Positions 10,398-21,665 of a DNA stretch of 64,000 nt are shown in pieces. The stretch is taken from the NCBI GenBank assembly GCA_907163375.1, contig CAJQUW010003639.1:124001-188000 (forward strand). The letters are read 5' to 3'. How positions within the stretch are numbered: the first letter of the stretch is position 1; each line of letters starts with the position of its first letter. Position numbers and translations under genes: made by a program. Below the pieces are notes generated by a model, which was given only the letters and a program-made list of their open reading frames with translations, was not told where the DNA came from and did no database searches. The DNA comes from Prostheceraeus crozeri (Eukaryota; Platyhelminthes; Polycladida; Euryleptidae).

Positions 10398-11171
10398 TTA
10401 AGAACATGTAAATGTAACATAATTTGAGAGCATCTACACACATGTTTTGTAAATATTGCGAACTGTTCTTCAAACAGACGGAAAATGATTGACACTTGTT
10501 CTTATACAACTTATACATGTAAACGTAGTTCAAACCCTACTTTAAGTGATGTAGTTTCCAGAATCCTATATTCTAGTCTGTATGAATTTTGGAAGCATTG
10601 TACATTCCTCAGCCTATCTATTGTAAAATTATTCTACATCTTGAATAATTGCACAACATGGAATAGTCTGTATAACACGTGGAGATCAGAGATGCAATGA
10701 ATAATGGATTTCAATGCAACCTAGGGCCTTCTACCCGGACATTTGACCGTGGATAGTAGGATACGTTAACGGCACGTGACAAATTTTGATTGACGTTGGA
10801 CAGGGACACTCAACAAAAGAGAACTTTTTATCACATTGGAATTTAGAATTTGTTCACCACTTCAAGCATTTTGTGGAGACGCATTGCATCAATAATGCCC
10901 GTTTGGGTCAATATTTTGATTATCTTAACATTTTGTTGAAATTAACTTTCCACAATATTCTGTCCATCAGTTGGTAACCAAAACAATACATCGTCAATAA
11001 AACGTTAATTCTATCCAAAGACAATGATCCTATCTATTCATGTAAATGTCCAGAAAATAAGTCGACATCAAGAAGTCATTGAAACACAGCTGCCAAGACA
11101 GTTGAATATAAAAGGATTGTAAACTCTGGCAAGGTTCTGAAATCTTTAAAAAATGAATCCCCTTTTGATAG
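10398..11171. other. Non-coding stretch
   Basis: No coding or repeat structure recognised. Confidence 0.4.
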
Positions 11172-11776
11172 TTTATAAATAAAAAGAACCACGAAATTCA
11201 TTGAGATCTATTAGCACGAGGCCTTTATTATATTGGGAGGACGACAAGATGTCTGAGAGAGAGAGAGAGAGAGTGTGTGTCAGAACACGTCCCAAAATGG
11301 CTTGATAGACCTCAGAAGTGTCCCCCAAGATCGACAAATATTCCATCCAGCAGTGTTACTCGACATCTCCAAATTTGTGATGCTTCCTCGACTGATGCCT
11401 GTGATTTACAAGTGCGCGCGGTATGACATCCTTTCAATTGTAGAGGCTCTCATTATCAAACGAAGGAGTCCAGATCTTTGTGCTCAATAGGATTTTGTCG
11501 CTAGTGTTTTCCTTCCGTGGTAGATCTCTTCATTTTTCCATTTTTATGCTCTCTATGAGCATTAGCTTGTATAGTTTATGTCTTACAGTATTGCTATGTT
11601 TTGATTTCTATTATGTTCATGTATAAGGATATCTCTATATTTTCCTAAGTATCTGTTATGAATGATTCAAATTTTATATCTAAGATTTGTTTCTGTCCAA
11701 AGTTAGCACCCGTTGAAATTGGACGGAAGGCCTCGTGCTAATGGATCACAATGAATTTCATGGCTCTTTTTACTTA
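11172..11776. mobile_element. Small TIR element at the edge of the duplication
   Basis: The left end TTTATAAATAAAAAGAACCA (11172 on, extending to about 11225) is inverted at 11728-11776 (AGGCCTCGTGCTAATGGATC through CTCTTTTTACTTAT). This gives TIRs of about 50 bp around a core of 600 bp that encodes nothing. The second duplication copy keeps only the right end, which is better preserved there (to TTTATAAA at 15488). A (GA)n(GT)n microsatellite lies inside at 11258-11280. Superfamily not assigned, as no clear target duplication is seen. Confidence 0.6.
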
Positions 11777-12583
11777 TGTCTCAGCAGGGTTCAAGAAAAA
11801 GTGAAGTTCATCCCATCAACTTATACACTGTAGATACTCACTTATCCCAAAAATTCTTAACAATAAAAACATTACAAATGTCGAATTTCATCTATTGGCA
11901 AAGACAGTTGCAGACTAACACTTTTAGAGACATCTTCTGCAGTAGGTTTCCGGCGATTGTCAGATAAAATCGTTTTGTATGTCGAAAACATGCGTTGGAC
12001 GACGACGCTGATGCGTCAACTGACAACACTAATTTAACAGAGTGCAGCATTCGTTAGTCAGATACAATGACATAGCTTTTCCTTTTTGCGACAAAAGCGC
12101 GGACTTTTACCAACTAACACAGTGCTTCTTAATTTTAAGAGGTAAAATGGTCAAAGCCCGAGCATGCTCATACTCTTTGAAAATAGTGATTGTCGATGTA
12201 TCCTAATTTTCAATATTTTGCTTTTTAACGAATGATTAAATCAAGGATTTTAAACGAAATATAATGTATTTGGGGAAGCCCTGTATTTTAGTCCACCAAC
12301 ATTAGAAATATTTAAAAATGTTTGAAAAAATCAAAACATTCAAGACCTTGAAAAATTCAAAAGATATTAAAAAATGTTTTAATATTCTAATTATAAATCT
12401 AAGGTCACTCCGTTCCTTGAATTCTTGCTTGTATCGGTGACATTCACAGAAAACGTTGACAAAGAAACGCCCTTGACGGCTATCTCACCCTCAATCATTT
12501 GAAGAATTTGAAGAGATAATATTATCAATTTGATCATCCGAACTTTGGGAAATATCACAAAGTCAAGAGTCTAATATAAACAG

Positions 12584-12821
12584 GCAGAGAGGTTGTAGAA
12601 AATCGTTTGAAGTGTCATCAAGGGAATTTAGAAGACAATGTGCACCGGTTAACTACGCAGACACGACCTGTGGTGAGGTTGTGAAGAGAACTCAGAACTA
12701 TAATGGTCAACAACCGCTGGAAAGAACCACTACAGCTACTCATGCTGGTAACATAGAGGATCTAGAGAGCACAACTCAGTATTATCACATCGTAAACATG
12801 ATAGCAGATCGACTTCATTAA
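12584..12821 (+). CDS. Possible terminal exon in duplication copy 1
   Basis: An acceptor-like AATATAAACAG ends at 12583 and 78 codons are open to a TAA. The peptide has two cysteine-containing stretches (RGCRKSF, RRQCAPV) and Tyr-containing motifs (NYAD, QNYNGQ, QYYHIV), and would suit a cytoplasmic tail. The same frame and acceptor recur in copy 2 with only a few amino-acid differences. Family not recognised, and no partner exons identified. Confidence 0.35.
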
Positions 12822-14209
12822 TTAACTGTAATCTGTTTGATATGATATAAGATTAACAATACTACGCTATACCGTATATAACATTACATTTACATGTTTG
12901 ATCTTTGCAATTCATTAATTTAAAAAGTTGATAATGATTTATTATCAATCCGCATAAATTAAATTTACATGTATGTATTTTGTTATATTATACTAAAAAT
13001 GTTATTTTCTATATAATTTAGTTTATTAAATCAATAAATTAAAGACAGTTATGAATTTTTATAAATTAGTTAACATTTATAGTGTAATTTACATATTCCA
13101 TTGTATAGAAGGCATTATTTTTTCCTTTGTATTGTATGACAGACAAAACCTTGGCAATAACTCCTAAACAGTAAGAAATGTGCATCTCACAAGCACTTTT
13201 TAGAACATTAAAACTCTATCCAGGAACCGTCAAAATCAACCGATTTTCCACCATCCTATGAACTGATGAAACTTGCTACAAAACCAAATTTGATTTGAAC
13301 AGGACTTCCATTTTGTATATTAGAAGCGATGGTATAAATGTAGCAATGTAGAGTAGAATATGACAAGCGGCATTTCAAATGGTTTGGAAACATAAGTGGA
13401 CGCGCACTGATGGTGGGCATCTCCTCAGATAAACACCTCATTTACCCGTAGCTGACAATTTTGCGATTAATGAAGTAATTGTGGTCTTTAGGTAGACTCC
13501 TCATCAAGTTACCGAAATAAATGAAAACTCGCCCCATGGGCGTCACTACACCTTTTCCATATCTACATCTATTTCAGATCTTTCCAAATGGATTTCAGAT
13601 ATCTTCACAGATGAGATTGCTATATCTTACATATTGCAGTTCGGAATATACAATACAAAAGAAATGAATCAAATAACGAACAGAAGAGCTATGTTAATGA
13701 ACAGGAAGAGCTATGTAAACATTTCAAATTGCGTCTTTCCTCCGAACAATGATTTTTTAAGAGAGTTCAAGAAACACAGAAGATATTTCCATATCAATTT
13801 CTCATCAAAAAAGCGCTCTTCACTCGGAAACAAATCTAGAACTGAATGATAAATGCACTATCCAAATAACGACGATGTCCGTAGACAGAGATTGAGCATG
13901 CATGAGATACAAACAACATGGGCAAAGTAAGTACATCATGCAAAACATCAGGAGATACAATAGTGTAGTCAGAGACATGTTCCTCAGAACTTTCATCTTC
14001 AACTTGGAATGTCACCGAAACTATTTTGTGTATTTTCAGTGAATGAAGGCCAGTCAATCTTCCTAATTCAGATCAACTAATCTTAGTAGACCAATTTCTT
14101 CAGCTTGCCTTCTGTTTTAAATAGAGCAACAGAAAGCAAGTCAAAGTACAGCAAAATACCAAATTCAATAGATTGGAACTGGCCGCTCGGTTACAGCGAC
14201 GGTCGCCGG

Positions 14210-14656
14210 GCTGTACTGGGTGACATGCCACGCTCAATTACGCGCAATTACACATGACTCTAAACATCCGTGGCTATGCGGGACATTGCTGCAACATCTG
14301 TCGGCAGTCCTGTTATATAGACTTTGCGTCTCATGTGTCTGCATGTATCAGAGGCTAAACAATGTGAGGACCTCAATTTCATGCTCTGGGAAGACAGAAC
14401 ATGCTTAGCGGTTCATCCGTGGTTCAAGCGGCAACGCGGACAGCCGTAGACTATGCGCAAACTATAAACGCTCGCCCGCGCGTATTCATAAACATTCCCC
14501 ATGTTTTGACAGCATGAGATCACGTGATTTGCTAACTCTTAGTGCAGCACGTATGTACGCGCGTAGAAGTATAAACTGCTCTTAACCACGAATGGTTAGG
14601 GACAGGGTGCTCCGTAATTGCGCGTGAATTACGCGTGGCAATGTCACCTAGTGCGA
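14210..14656. mobile_element. MITE with TIRs in duplication copy 1
   Basis: The left end GCTGTACTGGGTGACATGCC plus ACGC..AATTACGCGCAATTAC is inverted at the right end (GTAATTGCGCGTGAATTACG, then GTGGCAATGTCACCTAGTGC). This makes imperfect TIRs of about 45 bp around a 450-bp non-coding element. It was present before the segmental duplication, because copy 2 carries it at 18935-19376. Superfamily not assigned. Confidence 0.7.
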
Positions 14657-16567
14657 CAGTGATGCCTGAATGTATGTGGTCGCCGTCGTGATCGTCGTAA
14701 ACCCTTCTATGGTTGTCTTCGATTCAATGCTGACAAGCCATCTTTTTACAATCGCGTTAGGAAGAAGTCACATTAGACAAGGTCGCCGATAAGCGTTTGC
14801 TATTGTTGTAAAGGCATCAATGTTCGTGACTGCGAATTCTTAAATTGAAGACCCTATTCGAACAGTCCTTTCATAATTTAATGCCCCCTACAGAATTGGA
14901 TTGTTTTACCTTTTTTGAAATTAAAATCAATTAATTGTTGGCCTATTAGCCCTTTTTCCGCAAATAAAACAACTAGGTAGTTCTCCCTAGTCCTAGGCCT
15001 GATAAACCTCAGAAGTGTCCCCCAAAATCGACAAATATTCCATCCAGCAGTGTTACTCGACATCTCCAAATTTGTGATGCTTCCTCGACTGATGCCAGAG
15101 GGTTTTCTGTGATTTACAAGTGCGCGCAGTATGACATCCTTTCAATTGTAGAGGCTCTCATGATCAAACAAAGGAGACCCGATCTTTGTGCTCAATAGGA
15201 TTTTGTCGATAGTGTTTTCCTTCCGTGGTAGATCTCTTCATTTTTCCATTTTTATGCTCTCTATGAGTACTAGGTTGTATAGTTTATGTCTTACAGTATT
15301 GCTATACTTTGATTTCTATTATGTTCATGTATAAGGATATCTCTATATTTTCATAAGTATCTGTTATGAATGATTCAAATTTTATATCTAACATTTGTTT
15401 CTGTCCAAAGTTAGCACCCGTTGAGATTGGACGGAAGGCCTCGTGCTAATGGATCACAATGAATTTCATGGCTCTTTTTATTTATAAAATTCTGAAACTA
15501 TGCAATCAGTTCATTCATGATAACTCCACATTGGAATTGTCCGATGTTTGTATTGAGAAGAATGCTTCCTCTAAGTTCATCATGCAGAGATGTAAGACTT
15601 CAAAACGTTCAAGTGTGAATGCATTCTATATAGGGTTCGGAAAAATATTTAGTCAAAAGTGTCAAAATAAATATATATTTACTTCAAAACCTCGAAATGT
15701 TTTTAAAAAATCGTAAAAGTATTTCAAACGTCTGGAAATCAAACTATCCTGTGAATTACAGTCTCCGCACTGGTCAAGAAAAAGTGAATTTCATCCCATC
15801 AACTTATTTACTGTAGACGTTCACTTATCCCAAAAATTCTTAACAATAAAAACATTAGAAATGTCGAATTTCATCTATTGGCAAAGACAGTTGCAGACTA
15901 ACACTTTTAGAGACATCTTCTGCAGTAGGTTTCCGGCGATTGTCAGATAAAATCGTTTTGTATGTCGAAAACATGCGTTGGACGACGACGCTGATGCGCC
16001 AACTGACAACACTAATTTAACAGAGTGAAGCATTCGTTAGTCAGATACAATGACATAGCTTTTCCTTTTTGCGACAAAAGCGCGGATTTTTACCAGCTAA
16101 CACAGTGCTTCTTAATTTTAAGAGGTAAAATGGTCAAAGCCCGAGCATGCTCATACTTTTTGAAAATAGTGACTGTCGATGTATCCTAATTTTCAATATT
16201 TTGCTTTTAGCGAATGATTAAATCAAGGATTTTAAACGAAATATAATGTATTTGGGGAAGCCCTGTATTTTAGTCGACCAACATTAGAAATATTTTAAAA
16301 ATGTCTGAAAAAATCAAAACATTCAAGACCTTGAAAAATTCAAAAGATATTTAAAAATGTTTTAATACTCTAATTATAAATCTAAGGTCAGTCCGTTCCT
16401 TGAACTCTTGCTTGTATCGGTGACATTCACAGAAAACGTTGACAAAGAAACGCCCTTGACGGCTATCTCACTCTCAATCATTTGAAGAATTTGAAGAGAT
16501 AATATTATCAATTTGATCATCCGAACGTCTGGGAAATATCACAAAGTCAAGAGTTTAATATAAACAG

Positions 16568-16829
16568 ACAAAGAGATTGTAGAAAATCGTTTGAAGTGTC
16601 ATCAAGGGAATCTAGAAGACAATGTGCATCGGTTAACTACGCAGACACGACCTGTGGTGAGGTTGTGAAGAGAACTCAGAACTATAATGGTCAACAACCG
16701 CTGGAAAGAACCACTACAGCTACTCATGCTGGTAACATAGAGGATCTAGAGAGCACAACTCAGTATTATCACATCGTAAACATGATAGCAGATCGACTTC
16801 ATTCATTAACTGTAATCTGTTTGATATGA
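16568..16829 (+). CDS. Possible terminal exon in duplication copy 2
   Basis: Counterpart of the exon at 12584. The acceptor AATATAAACAG and the reading frame are conserved. Substitutions such as F to S and P to S are seen, and the copy 1 stop (TAA) is read as TCA here, so the frame runs eight codons further. If real, the two copies would be paralogous 3' exons. The overall similarity of the duplicates means conservation alone is weak evidence for coding. Confidence 0.35.
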
Positions 16830-17530
16830 TATAAGATTAACAATACTATGCTATACCGTATATAATATTACATTTACATGTTTGATCTTTGCAATTCATT
16901 AATTTAAAAAGTTGATAATGATTGATTATCAATCCGCATAAATTAAATTAGCATGTATGTATTTTGTTATATTATACTAAAAATGTTATTTTCTATATAA
17001 TTTAGTTTATTAAATCAATAAATTAAAGACAGTCATGAATTTTTATAAATTAGTTAACATTTATAGTGTAATTTACATATTCCATTGTATAGAAGACATT
17101 ATTTTTTCCTTTGTGTTGTATGATAGACAAAACCTTGGCAATAACTCCTAAACAGTAAGAAATGTGCATCTCACAAGCACTTTTTAGAACATATTAAAAC
17201 TTTATCCAGGAACCGTTAAAATCAACCGATTTTCCACCATCCTATGAACTGATGAAACTTGCTACAAAACCAAATTTGATTTGAACAGGACTTCCATTTT
17301 GTATATTAGAAGCGATGGTATAAATGTAGCAATGTAGAGTAGAATATGACAAGCGGCATTTCAAATGGTTTGGAAACATAAGTGGACGCGCACTGATGGT
17401 GGGCATCTCCTCAGATAAACACCTCATTTACCCGTAGCTGACCATTTTGCGATTAATGAAGTAATGTGGTCTTTAGGTAGACTCCTCATCAAGTTACCGA
17501 AATAAATGAAAACTCGCCCCATGGGCGTCA

Positions 17531-18211
17531 CTACACCTTTTCCATATCTACATCTATTTCAGATCTTTCCAAATGGATTTCAGATATCTTCACAGATGAG
17601 ATTGCTATATCTTACATATTGCAGTTCGGAATATACAATACAAAAGAAATGAATCAAATAACGAACAGAAAGAGCTATGTTAATGAACAGGAAGAGCTAT
17701 GTTAATGAACAGAAAGAGCTATGTCAATGAACAGGAAGAGCTATGTAAACATTTCAAATATTGCTTTTTGCAATTGGTGGACATAGTCAAGGATTTTACT
17801 GATACATTTTTGCTATTCATTTAAATTTTTATTATCATGATAGCGATTTTCATATATTTCAGTGAGACGTTATTTTCGTAGTATTGGGAGAAGCATCTGA
17901 TGCTCATTTTAAGGGGAAGGTTCAAAGGGATGAATTTGATTTTAAGTTTTCATTTATAGAAAGAACTTGATTAGGACCTCCTCGTTTTGACATCCATGAA
18001 TCTTGAACCAAGTGCGGCCCTGTAAATTTAAGACAAACATGCACATCTACACGGAAAAGCTGTTAAACCTATTTATAGAACATCATTATACAGATCTATC
18101 ACAGCTAATGCACTTTAGATATATCAATTTTATTTGGAAATGTCTGAAATTCATTTGGAAAAATCTGAAAAACATTTGGAAATATCTGAAATAGATATGG
18201 AAAAGGTGTAG
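17531..18211. repeat. Foldback element in duplication copy 2
   Basis: The left arm CTACACCTTTTCCATATC with ATCTATTTCAGATCTTTCCA (17531-17590) is inverted at about 18150-18211 (TTTGGAAATATCTGAAATAG, then ATATGGAAAAGGTGTAG). The right arm also contains two extra 22-27 bp variants of the GGAAATATCTGAAA word. Copy 1 keeps only the left arm (about 13545-13620). Confidence 0.55.
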
Positions 18212-18934
18212 ATGTTCATCTCAATTGATGTGGCCTGTTCTTTAGGATTAATGGAATGGTAGGGAATTCATTGATGACCCTCAGATGGCACGATAATTGA
18301 TCGCTCTCTTTGGATGAGCTGGGAAGGAAAGACCCGTCCAGTGGACCTGTGTGCACTTGCTTGTCATGTATCTCATTCTGCGTTCCACATAGCAGCTGTT
18401 CTACATTATCCCATTTTTGTAATCAATAGCTGCATTATTAAGATAGAACAAGGCATTCAAGATCACTTTTATTGACAATACAAATGCGTCTTTCCTCCGA
18501 ACAATGATTTTTTAAGGGAGTTCAAGAAACACAGAACATATTTCCATATCAATTTCTCATCAAAAAAGTGCTCTTCACTTGGAAACAAATCTAGAACTGA
18601 ATGATAAATGCACTATCCAAATAACGACGAAGTCCGTAGACAGAGATTGAGCATGCATGAAATACAAACAAATGGGCAAAGCACATCATGCAAAACATCA
18701 GGAGATACAATAGTGTAGTCAGAGACATGTTCCTCAGAGCTTTCATCTTCAACTTGGAATGTCACCGAAAATATTTTGTGTATTTTCAGTAAATGAAGGC
18801 TAGTCAATCTTCCTAATTCAGATCAACTAATCATAGTAGACCAATTTCATCAGCTTGCCTTCTGTTTTAAGTAGAGCAAAATACCAAATTCAATAGATTG
18901 GAACTGGCCGCTCGGTTACAGCGACGGTCGCCAG

Positions 18935-19376
18935 GCTGCACTAGTTTACATGCCACGCTCAATCACGCGTAATTACACATGACCCTAAACATCCGTGGCT
19001 ATGCGGGACATTGCTGCAACATCTGTAGGCAGTCCTGTTATATAGACTTTGCGTCTCATGTGTCTGCATGTATCAGAGGCTAAACAATGTGATAGGACCT
19101 CAATTTCATGCTCAGGGAAGACAGAACATGCTTAGCGGTTCATCCGTGGTTCAAGCGGCAACGCGGACAGCCGTAGACTATGCGTAAACTATAAGCGCAC
19201 GCCCGCGCGTATTCATAAACATTCCCCATGTTTTGACAGCATGAGATCACGTGATTTGCTAACTCTTAGTGCAGCACGTATGTACGCGCGTAGAAGTATA
19301 AACTGCTATTTTTTGTTTAGGGACAGGGTGCTCCGTAATTGCACGTGAATTACGCGTGGCAATGTCACCTAGTGCG
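18935..19376. mobile_element. MITE with TIRs in duplication copy 2
   Basis: Duplicate of the element at 14210-14656 with the same inverted ends (left GCTGCACTAGTTTACATGCC, right AATGTCACCTAGTGC) and scattered substitutions. It moved with the segmental duplication, not by its own transposition. Confidence 0.7.
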
Positions 19377-19727
19377 GCAGTGATGCCTGAATGCATGTGG
19401 TCGCCGTCGTGATCGTCGTAAACCCTTCTATGGTTGTCTTCGATTCAATGCTGACAAGCCATCTTTTTACAATCGCGTTAGGAAGAAGTCACATTAGACA
19501 AGGTCACCGGTAAGCGTTTGCTATTGTTGTAAAGGCATCAATGTTCGTGACTACGAATTCTTAAATTGAAGAACCTATTCGAACAGTCCTTTCATAATTT
19601 AATGCCGCCTACAGAATTGGATTGTTTTACCTTTTTTGAAATTAAAATCAATTAATTGTTGGCCTATTAGCCCTTCTTCCGCAAAGAAAACAACTAGGTA
19701 GTTCTCCCTAGTCCTAGGCCTGATAAA

Positions 19728-19946
19728 CTTCAGAAGTGTCCCCCAAAATCGACAAATATTCCATCCAGCAGTGTTACTCGACATCTCCAAATTTGTGATG
19801 CTTCCTCGACTGATGCCAGAGGGTTTTCTGTGATTTACAAGTGCGCGCGGTATGACATCCTTTCAATTGTAGAGGCTCTCATGATCAAACGAAGGAGTCC
19901 CGATCTTTGTGCTCAATAGGATTTTGTCGCTAGTGTTTTCCTTCCG
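19728..19946 (+). repeat. Tandem segmental duplication, start of copy 3
   Basis: The first 220 bases or so of the unit recur after copy 2 (CTTCAGAAGTGTCCCCCAAA on) and stop matching at about 19947, after TTTTCCTTCCG. This marks the right breakpoint of the duplicated array. Confidence 0.85.
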
Positions 19947-20665
19947 ATGTTTCCTTTCTAGTCAAACAGAAGAAAAGACGACTGTCTAATTCTGTGGATG
20001 CCCGATTTGGTAGATCGATGACTTAGTAAGAAACGTAAAATACTTGAAGTTTTTTAATTGAGTAGAAATAACAGCTCAAATAGTCTTATTGAAGATATTA
20101 ATGATGTACATGTATATATTTGAAGAATGTGCCTAACTTTAAAGGTAAATGTTTGGTCTTCATTATATATATATATATATATTACTTCATTAGTCTTCAT
20201 TATATTGGTCTTCATTAACTACTCATGGTAGAAAGATTAGAGTAGGAAGCTATCCGTGGACATTGAGCGGTTGCCCGCTGATGGATAGCTTCTTGCCTGT
20301 TGGGATAGTTCCTAGCCCAAGTCTCCATATATATTATGACTACAACAAGTCAATGAAAACCAAAATAAATTCTGTAGCAATGTGCAATAGTGTAGCATGA
20401 TAGGAAGCATCGAGGAAGCGGCCCATAAACACAACCCAGGAGAATTCCACAACATCATTGCAAGAAAAACAGAAGGATTAAATGGAACCACATTGTCCCT
20501 TTTTGAGGGGGAATAGTTGTGATTCCAATCATCAGAACTCTAACTGCTAAAGAGCTCGTCCGAGGTGTCAGTCTTGACCCAGTCGCAGCAGCGCATTGCT
20601 TTTACTATCCTGTGGTGAAGCATGATACAAGGACTTCAGACGACAAATTCCGAACATCTCCAACT
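19947..20665. other. Non-coding stretch with microsatellite and hairpin
   Basis: Contains (AT)n near 20166-20182 and the hairpin at 20246-20292. A short CTAATTCTGTG end near 19988-19998 resembles the right TIR of MITE family C, but no element body is attached. Confidence 0.4.
20246..20292. repeat. Nested perfect hairpin
   Basis: GAAGCTATCC (20246-20255) pairs perfectly with GGATAGCTTC (20283-20292). Inside the loop, AGCGG-TTGC-CCGCT forms a second 5-bp stem, so the segment folds as a two-part stem-loop. Function unknown. It is not a tRNA. Confidence 0.6.
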
Positions 20666-21240
20666 GACATAGAAATCCAACAGTTGTTACCTCTATGAGG
20701 ATCTGCGCCACTGACTACACCGCTTGTGGAGACAGAAGATGACTGGTGACATAGAAATCTAACAGTTGTGACCTCTATGAGGATCTGCGCCCCTGACTAC
20801 ACCGCTTGTGGAGACAGAAGATGACTGGTGACATAGAAATCTAACAGTTGTGACCTCCATGAGGATCTGCGCCACTGACTACACCGCTTGTAGAGACAGA
20901 AGATGACTGGTGACATAGAAATCTAACAGTTGTGACCTCTATGAGGATCTGCGCCACTGACTACACCGCTTGTAGAGGAGACAGAAGATGACTGGTGACA
21001 TAGAAATCCAACAGTTGTTACCTCCATGAGGATCTGCGCCCCTGACTACACCGCTTGTAGAGACAGAAGATGACTGGTGACATAGAAATCTAACAGTTGT
21101 TACCTCTATGAGGATCTGCGCCTCTGCCTACACCGCTTGTAGAGGAGACAGACGATGACCGGTGACATAGAAATCCAACAGTTGTTACTACTATGAGGAG
21201 CTGCACCCCTGACTACACCGCTTGTAGAGGAGACAGAAGA
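20666..21240. repeat. Tandem array, 82-85 bp unit, about 7 copies
   Basis: Unit boundaries on GACATAGAAATC occur at 20666, 20748, 20830, 20912, 20997 and on, giving 82 bp, or 85 bp where an extra GAG is present. Each unit starts CATAGA and holds TCTATG 24 bases later, so each can form a short hairpin. The array ends about 45 bases before the stop codon of the minus-strand GPCR exon, placing it in or near that gene's 3' untranslated region. Confidence 0.9.
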
Positions 21241-21284
21241 TGGCAAGAGTCATGTGTGAGGGGACACAGACTGACACCGGTCCG

Positions 21285-21612
21285 TTAAGTACGACTCTGT
21301 TCAATCGTCTGAGGACTTACCTTGAGCTTGAAACACATCATGGCCTTCACTCTCCGAGAGAAGGATGGATTGGTGAGCATGTAGAGCAAGAAATTGCACG
21401 AATGATTGATGTAGAAGAGGATATCTGTGCACGTGAGGATGAGACGATAGCGAAGACTGACAATCTTGTCTTCTTTGATATATTCTCTGATGATAAAAAT
21501 GATCACTTGAGGCAAGGTAGATATCAACAGGAGAAATGACAAAGCAATCAACATTACAGCGAGCCGACGTTCATGACGATTCTCTGCCGTAATCTTCTGG
21601 CTCTTTAACACC
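21285..21612 (-). CDS. Class A GPCR, last exon (TM6-TM7 and tail)
   Basis: The minus-strand frame encodes the end of a rhodopsin-family receptor. After a basic loop (ENRHERRLAV) comes TM6 (LIALSFLLLISTLPQVIIFI), then a short charged loop (REYIKEDK) and TM7 (ILFYINHSCNFLLYMLT, then NPSFSRRV). The N-H-S-x-N-F-x-L-Y pattern in place of a plain NPxxY is common in invertebrate neuropeptide and FMRFamide-receptor-like GPCRs. The tail is about 25 residues, ending in TAA at 21287-21285. An acceptor CCTTCGTTTCAG just before 21612 gives a likely exon start in intracellular loop 3. The frame stays open to 21665, so the boundary is not certain. TM1-5 must be encoded by exons at higher coordinates that I could not find. 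The ligand cannot be inferred. Confidence 0.8.
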
Positions 21613-21665
21613 CTGAAACGAAGGATTTTCAACATGTGAAAGGGTCGCGGGAATGCATTCATCAT

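Larger units (their letters stand above)
11301..15007 (+). repeat. Tandem segmental duplication, copy 1
   Basis: The sequence from CCTCAGAAGTGTCCCCCAA at 11301 is repeated, nearly identical, from about 15008. Compared with copy 2, copy 1 lacks about 275 bp near 11777 and about 725 bp near 13730. Both absences look like deletions in copy 1, because the TIR and foldback structures are more complete in copy 2. The copies match through long AT-rich non-coding DNA, so this is a duplication of a genomic segment and not a transposon family. Confidence 0.9.
15008..19727 (+). repeat. Tandem segmental duplication, copy 2
   Basis: Second copy of the 3.7-4.7 kb unit. It retains two blocks missing from copy 1: about 15489-15770, and about 17760-18485 with flanking CAAAT. 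It also has four 22-bp repeats of AGAGCTATGT(C/T)AATGAACAG near 17660-17745, where copy 1 has two. Unit order and orientation match copy 1. Confidence 0.9.

Noticed and set aside
13256-13441. Minus-strand frame identical in both duplication copies (also 17242-17427)
   Set aside because: Identity is explained by the recent duplication; there is no coding signal beyond being open.
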